Below are positions 56,515 to 64,000 of a DNA stretch of 64,000 bases, piece by piece. This DNA comes from Heterotrichella gracilis (lineage: Eukaryota > Sar > Xanthophyceae > Tribonematales > Xanthonemataceae). Made by a program: the position numbers and the translations under genes. Numbering within the stretch: the stretch's first letter is position 1; each line of letters opens with the position of its first letter. Under the pieces are notes generated by a model, which had not been told where the DNA came from, ran no database searches, and saw only the letters and a program-made list of their open reading frames with translations. The stretch is taken from the NCBI GenBank assembly GCA_032358255.1, contig JAULBX010026941.1:62001-126000 (forward strand), in the 5' to 3' direction.

Positions 56515-58879
56515 ATGCTTCATCAAGTGATCTGGGTGTCTTTCACCCTCTACACGGTGATAACATTCGCCGTAGGTGCTACAGGATATGACTTTGCCTC
56601 CGAGTATGCAGACGCCGCAGGTAGGTGGCATGCTGCAAACTTGAAACCCAGTTTAGTAACTCTGGTGCTGCGGTATCTACTGTGGTAGCCAGTACGCTGT
56701 TCAAGATAACCACCAAATGGTATGCACACCAGCCATTGCACTAGCCTATCTCCTCCTGGTGACAGCTGGCACTACCTTTTGCACCCCATCACCGACACTC
56801 TCTGCACCCCTTGATAGCAACCCACTGTGCACCCACCCCTTGCCCCTTGCCCAAACAAGCCAAGGGCCGCGTCCACCACCGCCTGAACGCCACAGTACCG
56901 TCATGACCCCCCACCCACAAAACCCCCCACCCCCTGCAGATGCGCCTCCCACCGAATCCAACAAGCTGAGCTTCAAGATCCACCGACAAGCCATCCAGGG
57001 CCTCGATGGCCGCAACCACGCCCTCCCCAAGGGTATCAACGGGGTGGTCAACCTCATTTCCCACGAATGGCTGCAGATGAATGCCCTGCTGATGGCGCCA
57101 ACAGACCCCACCACGAGTGCCCCGCAGGCCTCAACAGTGGTCCTCCTGGCGGTAGTCATACACACCACCAAGTTTGCTGTCGAGGCCACTCCCAAGGGGA
57201 CCCTCAGAAGTAAGTGGATGCGCTTGGACTGGCGGTCCAGGTGTATGGATTTAGGGTTGATGGTTGAGGGTTTGGATGCACTGGCACAAGCGCTCCAGTT
57301 GTTTGGGTGTATGGTGTAAACGGGGTTGGGGTTTAAAAGCACTGGGACTAGCGCTCCTGGACCTTAGGGTTGGGGTTGAAGGTTTGGGCCACCCTCAGAA
57401 GCAGTGCGCTAGTGTCGATGTTGGCGGCGGCTAGGGTGTTTCAGGGGGAGGGGTGGCACTGCACGCATGCTTGTGTTCACCGCCATGGTCTGCTTGGTCA
57501 TCACCATGCTGCATGCCTGTGGACATCGCCATGGTATGCAAGTGTGGTCTCATCATGGCCGTAGTCATTTGGAGCAAGGCGAGGGTCACTAGGCCGTGGC
57601 CTAGTGGGTTCAGCAACCGCCCTGACCTCCTCTCTCACCTGCAGTCTACCTGAATGACGAGGACATCACGCCTTTCCTCATGTTTGGCCACGGGCTGCGC
57701 CACAACAAGGGGGTGCGGCTCACCATCGTGCTGCACGCAGCAAAAAAACGGATGGGCGAGTCGGTCGACTTCTTCACGCGGGACGTGCAGGTGAGGATGA
57801 GGGGTAGGGTATAAGACTTCGAGTTTAGGCTTATGTTTTGTGTTTGGGATGTATGCTTGCTTCTCGAAGGTTAGGGGTTAGGTGTCGATGGTAGGGGATG
57901 CTGCTGCAGGGTTTAGGGTTTTGCAGGGTCTATGGCCTAAACCCTACCCGACCTCTTCACCCCATGTGTGCAGCTGTCTATGGAGGGGGGCCAGGGTCTG
58001 CAGGGGCAGGTGGATGTGAGGCTGCCGGCGACCAACATGACAGGGGGGGTACAGGGGCTGGTGGGGCATGAGTGGGCGGCATCCATCGATGGCGCGCAGG
58101 ATGTGGCCAAGGTAGGCAGGGGAGGGGCTGGGAGCCAAATACCCTAAACCCGTACGGATCATGTCTGTGATTCACAAGCTCAACCTCCATGGCGCCTCCT
58201 TGCTCTATTATCGACTACCATGGCCCCTTGTCCTCTTTTCATGCGCACCACGCGCTCGGATACAGAGCCGGCTGTTGCAGACACACAGCTGGTGCAATAC
58301 TTAATTGTGCCCAACGGCCCCATGTGGCACCTCTATCCTGCCAAACAATCTGCTCAAATGCCTAAAGAAATTGGGGTTGGGACCGACCGGGACCCCAACC
58401 CCCGTCCAGCCACTCATGTTATTCACATGCTGATTCTTGCAGGGCTCCAAGGCCGCAGAACCGGCTGTTCCCATGGACCCCCAGCTGGTGCAGCGCCTCA
58501 TGGTGCCCGATGGCACTTTGAGCACGGGGCTTCCCCACAACCCGTACCACAATGCCCTCCTTGTGAAAGGCCAGTTTTCTGCCCTTTTCTCCCTGAAGCA
58601 TGCTCACCTCATGCTGATTCCCGCTTCCCGCAGGGCGCCAAGGGTATGGAGCCGGATGTGCCCATGGACCCCCAGCTGGTACAGCGCCTCATGGTGCCCG
58701 ACGGCACCTTTGGCACTGGCTTCCCCACCAACCGCTACAACGACACCCTCCTGAAGGAGGTGGACGATGAGAGGGCCAGGGGGCGCACCATAGCCCTGAG
58801 GCCCATGGCCAAGGGGGCGAGGGCGTCGATACACAAGAAGGGGAGGCCCAAGCGGGCGAGGCAGGGCGTCACAGGGTAG
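56515..58879 (+). CDS. Unrecognised protein with secretory-type N-terminus
   Basis: Predicted exons are 56515-56620, 56940-57209, 57643-57789, 57973-58109, 58441 to about 58560 (uncertain) and 58634-58879. The start MLHQVIWVSFTLYTVITF is a hydrophobic signal peptide or anchor. It is followed by IHRQAIQGLDGRNHALPKGI, NLISHEWLQMNALL, VYLNDEDITPFLMFGHGL, VRLTIVLHAAKKRMGES, VDVRLPATNMTGGVQG, and a tail rich in Lys/Arg (HKKGRPKRARQ). I do not recognise the family. The last exon segment (MDPQLVQRLMVPDGT.GTGFP.N.YN) is present in two good copies and one decayed copy. The steady splice sites and neighbour-like codon use argue for a real gene. Cell location is inferred only from the N-terminus, and the basic tail could equally be nuclear or membrane-proximal. 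Confidence 0.65.
58254..58750 (+). repeat. Three copies of a C-terminal exon segment
   Basis: Copies at 58254-58330 (decayed), 58441-58560 and 58634-58750 share GACCCCCAGCTGGT, CAGCGCCTCATGGTGCCCGA and AACCCxTACxAC-like ends. The second and third each have a good acceptor preceded by GCTGATTC. Confidence 0.9.
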
Positions 58880-59266
58880 GGGAGGGAAGGGAGGGGGAGG
58901 GCAGAGGGGGGACTCAAGCAAGGGTGGGGGGGAAGATACATGAGAGCGTGAGGGGGTGATGCACAGGGAAGGGAGGATCAAACGTGCGTCCCAGGGAGCG
59001 GGTGGTCGGGGCTAAGGTGGAGAGGGCATAGCTGGTGGGGATGGCTGGCCGGCACCGTCGAGCAGTGGAGCGTAGGCACTGTAATGGCGTGCAGCCCTGA
59101 AGGGATGCCGCCATTACGAGCAGAGTGCAATGGTGGCGCTACTAGGCAGTGGAGTGCGCTTGCGGCAGCATGTTGCCATCGCCAACAGGCAGCGGAGTGC
59201 AATGAGGACCGCTAGTGGCAACGCATGCGCCAAGCACCTGCGCCAGCAATATGGGCGGATCCCGCA

Positions 59267-59403
59267 TGGTGCCAACCGGGTATCCTGGAGGTGCCAATTG
59301 GGGATTTCACATGGTGCCAACCGGGGATTTCGCATGCTGGAGGTGCCAACCGGGGATTTCGCATGCTGGAGGTGCCAATTGGGGATTTCGCATGCTTCCA
59401 ACT
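59267..59403. repeat. Minisatellite, about five units of ~28 bp
   Basis: Units carry GGTGCCAAxxGGGGATTTCxC with ATGCTGGA links. Variants differ by AATT versus ACCG in the core and by one shorter unit. Confidence 0.88.
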
Positions 59404-60915
59404 GTACAGGTATCCCCTGGTTCGCGGCAGAGGTGGAGATGCATGGGCAGTTGCGCTTGCCTGTAGCTATAAAGACGCTTGCCCAGACACAAGTGGATGT
59501 GGATGAGTGTGTCAGAAAGGGAAAGCACTGAGGGGTGGCAACCCGTTCACGCCGCACCTGGTAGGCATGTGGTAGAACAGATAGGTAGATTGTTACAGAC
59601 ATCAGAATGCTAATCTAAGTTCCTTTTTCTTCCTGTAGCTATTATTACTACTGCAATAGGTTTGCACACAGGTTGCTTTGACTGTCGGCGTCAGTATTTA
59701 TTTATTAAGATTGGAATTGGGTATTTATGAGTCGACCAGCAGTTGGGTGGGTCACGACGAGGCAGGTGGGGTCTGTCAAAAATTCTACTATGATATTTGA
59801 AATTTCCGAAAAACTTACAGTACTTTGTTCCAATATTGTGATCAAATATACTGAAGTGCCAAGCAACAGTAGCAACCTGGTTTATGTTTCCCTTGCATAC
59901 TTATCAATTGACATTTCTTAGGGGTTAGTTATATGCACGATTTGACAATGTATTTGCCATGCAAGGCACGCGTGCTCACAGCGCATTTGTTTGGTCAGTG
60001 AACTGCGTGCTTTAGACAGCAAAACTTGAGAAGCAAGACATTCAACTAAGTAGTCATGGTGGCTAATGTGCCACAGCCTTGCTAGGAGCACTTTCTGTCG
60101 TGCATTTTGTACTCCCTAGATTGACAGCCAGTGCGTCAATTTTACATATTACAGAGCGTTTGTTCATCATTTTCCTTGGGGCTGTAGGGTACTGTGTTTG
60201 ATATTCTAAACTAGTCGGGTTTTAGGCAGGAAGCCAGAGCTCAAATTTGTCAAGGTCTTTTTTGGCCAAGGTGCCAATAGCCGTTCCAATCGTCTTCTAG
60301 CAGATTCTATGCTACAAGCCACTTCCAGTAGTTTCAGTAACATAATGTGTACAGTCATGGTGTTTCAGCCTCAATTTTTTGCAATGCCAAATCCAATTAT
60401 CCATATATAAGCAGCCTGCTTCAAGTTGGCTTATGGTGTGTGCAGGACAGACTATCTGACTGTCATGTGCACGACGTGCTAGCTAGCTGCTCCAATGTTG
60501 CTACTTTCATGGTTTTTTAAGGGGCCCTCTAAGAGGCCCTTCCAGAAGACTTCTGGGCCAGGAATAATATTATTTCAGCATCATACCGAGGTGATCTTCA
60601 ACATAGCGTGCACCTAAAATTTAATACTGTGAGTAACGTTGCAGATATTCTAAAAAAGGTACAATCAATCCATGGCCCATGTGGATCCTGGATTTGCATG
60701 ATGATCACCATGACCAGAGGTCAATCCTGGTGGGCCAGCAATGTTGATATCCGATGGGTTTCCCTGGCCGCCCCTTCAGGTTGCCATCCGATGATCAGCG
60801 TCTGACGCTGCCAGCTCGGAGTGATCTACTCAGTCACTGTGGCTACGTAATTGTGGATTGTAATGCAACCTTCTTGCTTCCTCAGGAACTTTCTCAGCAT
60901 ACAATACGGTGGTAT

Positions 60916-60984
60916 GCTTGATGGCACACTGAGGCATAAATTTGGTAACCAAGTGCCACTGCCTCAGTGTGCCATCAAGCATTG
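60916..60984. repeat. Perfect 23-bp inverted repeat with palindromic loop
   Basis: The arm 60916-60938 (begins ATGCTTGATGGCACAC) is exactly complementary to 60962-60984 (ends GTGTGCCATCAAGCAT). The 23-base loop itself contains the palindrome TTGGTAACCAA. No terminal transposon features or target-site copies are obvious. Confidence 0.93.
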
Positions 60985-61640
60985 TGTAATATGCATGATA
61001 CAAACAATCAAACAAAAGGCGTTGAACGGAACTTCCAAGCCATCATCGGTGTACCGCTGAAACTGATCGGATAATATTCCTGAATGCAATTAACAAGGTC
61101 ACCGTGTAAGACTATTGAAACCAAAACTGTGTCAAACTGTAAGTAAGTAAGTAAGAATTTGCTTTCCAGCTTTGAAGCCAGGTTAGCATGTCTGGGTATG
61201 CCTCACCCCAGTCCTAGAGCCAAGGCTTAACTAACACTGTTTCCAGTGTGGCAGATGGTGGCCAACCAGTCGACGACGTGCCACTTACCGCACTTTCGTG
61301 CTCCCCATTTTAAAACTGTGTCAAACTGTACATGATCTCAAACACTGCATCACATTTAGAACACTACTGAATACTCTATTGTAACAACAACACCTGAAAT
61401 TGGTACTACCGTCTGCAATTACAAATACTGTTCTGATATCTGATAACATCCTTATGTTCACGAGGTGGCAACTGCCATACCCTCCCTGTGCATCGCTGGA
61501 AGCCCACCCTCACCCCTAGCTGAAGCTCTAATAGATAGTATCCACGCCATAGACTACAAACATACACACAAACACAAGGCATTCTCAGCCGGTCACAGAC
61601 TACTAACCACAGTAGACAAGGCGAGGAGCGCCACGGCCCA

Positions 61641-64000
61641 CTAGCTGTTCCCCAGAGCCCCCAGCGCAGTCTCAAGTGGCGCCAGCGCAAGCCACAGCAT
61701 GCCAGGGTCGTTCCGGCGCATCATCAGCACGCCACCTGGCGCCCCCCCTCCCCCACCCCCACCCCCATCCACCCCCGTGTCCACTGCAAAGCCAGCAGCC
61801 TGCAGTACCTGGGCGGACCCCGCAAAGCGCCCCGCGCGCGCCCTGAAGGCGGCGTTACCCTGGCGTAGGGTTTTGTACTTGGGCTCCCCGGGGGAGTGGA
61901 GTATGTTGTGCAGGACGGTGGCCAGGGTGGTGAGGGCAGTGCGACCTTCGGAAGGGTCTGCAGCGGGGAAGGTGGTGGTTAGTTTGCTAATTATATGCAA
62001 TCCGTAATACAGCCCTGGCTCTGGTGAGGAGCAATAGGGCTTGCATAAGCAGCGCCAAGCAGTTCTTACCAGGCACTGTTGAGATTGCATATATAAGATC
62101 CTGCTGGGCCAGGGAGGGGCAAGAGTAAGGTGGAACACGTGCTGGGTTAAAGAGGTTGATAAGCCTAAACCCTAAACCCTAAGCAAACCCCAATCGTGTG
62201 CCATGCTGCCTGATTAGTGCATACATGTGATAGTGCGCAGCAGCCATCCACAGTAAAATTGGTGGCCATTGAGCGTGGGACATGAACCCTAATGACCAGG
62301 GCCAAACCCTAGCAAGCGGTGAACGTGCATGCCACTTACCGCTGCACTCCCGCAATATGTCCAGTACCCCCCCTTGCGCTTGAACGTATCGCACCACCGA
62401 GGGGTCCGCAACGTCCAACCCTTCCACTGGATTGGCTGCAGCGACTGCCTGCAACGCCTGCTGGAGCCTGTCCAATGAGGGCACAGACTCAGCTGCCTGC
62501 TGCTCAGATGGTGCTGGCTCAGCTGCCTGCTGCTCAGATGGTCCCACATCAGCGTTGCTTGCCCCACCATACACATCCATTGCCTGCTGATCCACCTCCA
62601 TTAGCCGGCTGCCCTGCTGCTGATTGGGGTCACATGGGTGCGCATGCGATGACCCATGTGGGTCGCTAGGTGGCATCCCCGCAGCACCATCTACGGGAAG
62701 CTCCCCCTCTGCGTTTGAATTCAAATTCAAATCCCCGCGCTCCTCCATCTCCACATCCACATTGGAATTAGAATTCAAACTGTCACCAGGATCCACATGT
62801 GTGTCCCCGAGCCTCTCCATAGCCTCCTCCGCAGCCTCTGTCCTGGCATCCCTATGACCCAGCTCAGCTATCTCTTCCCCAGTTTCCTCCTCCCCTTCAC
62901 CCGCATTTGACTCCCCCCTTGCCGCCGCCAGCCGCGCCTGCGCAGCCGCTGCGGCCGCCGCCCGCGCATCCGGCCCCCCGCCACCTGTCACCCCCGTCAG
63001 CTCGCTAAGTGTCATCCCGCTGTGCCTGCTGGTGGCCTCCATCACCCCCTGCGCTGCCCACCTCTCCACCTCGCTTGGCCCCGAATATGACCCCTCCCCT
63101 GACAGTAACCCTAAGGGTCCTGCTGTCCAGTCGAAGGCCGCGCACTCCCGGCGCAGCTGGGAGTTGAGGGTTTTGAAGGGTAATTCGTGTTCCGAGTGCA
63201 CATTGTGTGCCAGCTCGTGGATGAGTGTCTCGCGGATCCTGTCGTACCTGCAAAAGCAAGGTACGACAGGAGTTCGGGTTTTAGTAGGGTTTGGGCAGGG
63301 TATGGGCAGGGTTTGAGTAGAATTTAAGCAGGGTTTGTGTGGCCTAAGGGATATGAGTGCACGATGGTGGTGGGGTTGCCATTGAGGACAGGCTGTATAG
63401 CATGTGCAAGGCAGGCACACAAAGGGACCGTGCTTGGAAACCCTAAACCTAAACCCTACCCAATGGGCTCTCACCCCAGGGCTGGCAGCTCTAGAGGATG
63501 TCAACCCCCTGTGGCAACCCTAATCGCTATATCAAACCCTAACCATTGGTTGCCACCTGGCTGACAGAACGCTTGAAAGCCTTATCAGCCCTAATATCAA
63601 GGGGTGTAAGAGTACGACTAACTATACTTTATTATTAGTTATACTCTACAACTAATTATACTTTACAACTAATTATACTTTTATACCCCTTGCTGATCTT
63701 GTGCTGTGTGAAAGCAACAACTGCAAAAGATGGGGTTTTCAACTGGTGGCCTAGGCGCATAGGGTGTTCAGCCACAATGCAGGAGGCTGATGGAGCAACA
63801 CCAGCCCATCCCACTGTCACACCAAGTAGTACGCCAGACTATTCCCAAGCATCGGAGCATTCCCCACCCGTCGGCTGTAGCCATCCCCATCGACGGCCTC
63901 CCTTTCCCCGCCACTCACCTCCTGAATCCCCGGAGGTCATCGGTGCGCAGCCTCAAGCTGATCTCTATCCCATTGCCGATGTTCAATCCCAGGAGGCACA
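61641..64000 (-). CDS. WLM-PUB metalloprotease, N-terminus beyond the window
   Basis: Three exons are visible: 63919-64000 (runs off the window), 62340-63247 and 61641-61959. Across the first junction the sequence reads LRTDDLRGFRRYDRIRETLIHELAHNVHSEH, which is the hallmark of the WLM (Wss1-like) metalloprotease domain: HELAH with a third His six residues on supplies the zinc site. A long low-complexity acidic linker follows, with a doubled SEQQAAE motif. The C-terminus has a PUB-like domain split by the last intron (ALTTLATVLHNILHSPGEPKYKTLRQGNAAF). Plant relatives with WLM plus PUB/PUG are known (Arabidopsis At5g35690 type). The WLM family acts in DNA-protein crosslink repair and SUMO/ubiquitin-linked proteolysis, and PUB domains bind p97/CDC48. 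A ubiquitin-like N-terminal domain is expected to the right of the window. Confidence 0.93.
63238..63270. repeat. 10-bp inverted repeat enclosing a 3' splice site
   Basis: CCTGTCGTAC (63238-63247), the first ten coding bases of exon 62340-63247 on the minus strand, is repeated in inverse at 63261-63270 inside the intron. The acceptor CAG and its short pyrimidine tract lie in the 13-base loop. Confidence 0.92.
63585..63700. repeat. AT-rich inverted-repeat element in a WLM intron
   Basis: Outer arms ATCAGC...AAGGGGTGTAA and TTATACCCCTTGCTGAT pair with one small insertion. Inside, TACAACTAATTATACTTT-like units repeat two to three times and ACTAACTATA faces TTAGTTATA. It may be a small non-autonomous DNA transposon, but I see no clear target-site duplication. 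Confidence 0.6.

Larger units (their letters stand above)
58880..61640. other. Gene-poor, AT-richer interval
   Basis: No exon is supported in 2.7 kb, and base composition is less GC-rich than in the genes. It contains the 59267-59403 minisatellite, a pair of small hairpins near 60520-60560 (AGAGGCCC and CCAGAAG/CTTCTGG), the 23-bp inverted repeat at 60916-60984 and a short AAGT microsatellite near 61139-61155. The right end is 3' flank of the WLM gene. Confidence 0.5.

Noticed and set aside
1-64000. Retroviral, LTR-type or other capsid-bearing elements
   Set aside because: No reverse transcriptase, integrase, capsid motif or long terminal direct repeat was seen.

Overview
This is nuclear DNA from a eukaryote, most likely a chlorophyte green alga. 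Exons are GC-rich, genes are broken into many short exons by GT-AG introns, and TTTAGGG/CCCTAAA telomere-type motifs are scattered through introns instead of forming a chromosome end. The proteins fit a green-lineage alga: a plant-type 2-oxoglutarate dioxygenase, a coclaurine-N-methyltransferase-like enzyme, a WLM-PUB metalloprotease, AMN1-type leucine-rich repeat proteins and a TKL-like receptor kinase with an algal-looking DVG motif. I cannot name the genus. Exon borders were read by eye from splice sites and reading frame, so they are predictions.

Layout. 747-2432 (-) holds two tandem damaged copies of an F-box/LRR gene whose fullest copy lies at 40829-42180 (+). 4143-11137 (-) encodes a receptor-like protein kinase with a cysteine-rich ectodomain. 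11.1-13.8 kb has no gene I can support. 13833-33447 (-) is a complete GCN1 gene in about 35 exons that sum to about 2,670 codons, the usual length of the family. 34859-39931 (+) is a ten-exon F-box/LRR protein that starts divergently from GCN1. 43048-46440 (-) is a nine-exon 2-oxoglutarate/Fe(II) dioxygenase. 46956-49853 (+) is an eight-exon S-adenosylmethionine methyltransferase. 50650-54883 (-), perhaps extending to 55207, is a TPR protein of NPG1/TTC7 type and contains a 10-N assembly gap. 56515-58879 (+) is an unrecognised gene with a secretory-type N-terminus. 61641 to the right edge (-) is a WLM-PUB protease whose N-terminus lies outside the window. The neighbours do not form a pathway; this looks like ordinary gene-dense algal chromosome.

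The most unusual signal runs across gene boundaries. In at least 25 places in six of the genes, the end of an exon together with its splice site has been copied into the neighbouring intron, usually in direct orientation and often separated by degenerate CCCTAAA motifs. The clearest cases are a five-copy array in the kinase (9270-9742), a two-copy case in the methyltransferase that leaves a second donor in frame 29 codons downstream, a three-copy case in GCN1 (20527-20912) and a four-copy case in the TPR gene (52495-52822). Two inverted versions form palindromes at acceptors (29987-30016 and 63238-63270). Several strong hairpins also occur, including two interlocking inverted repeats just downstream of the dioxygenase stop.
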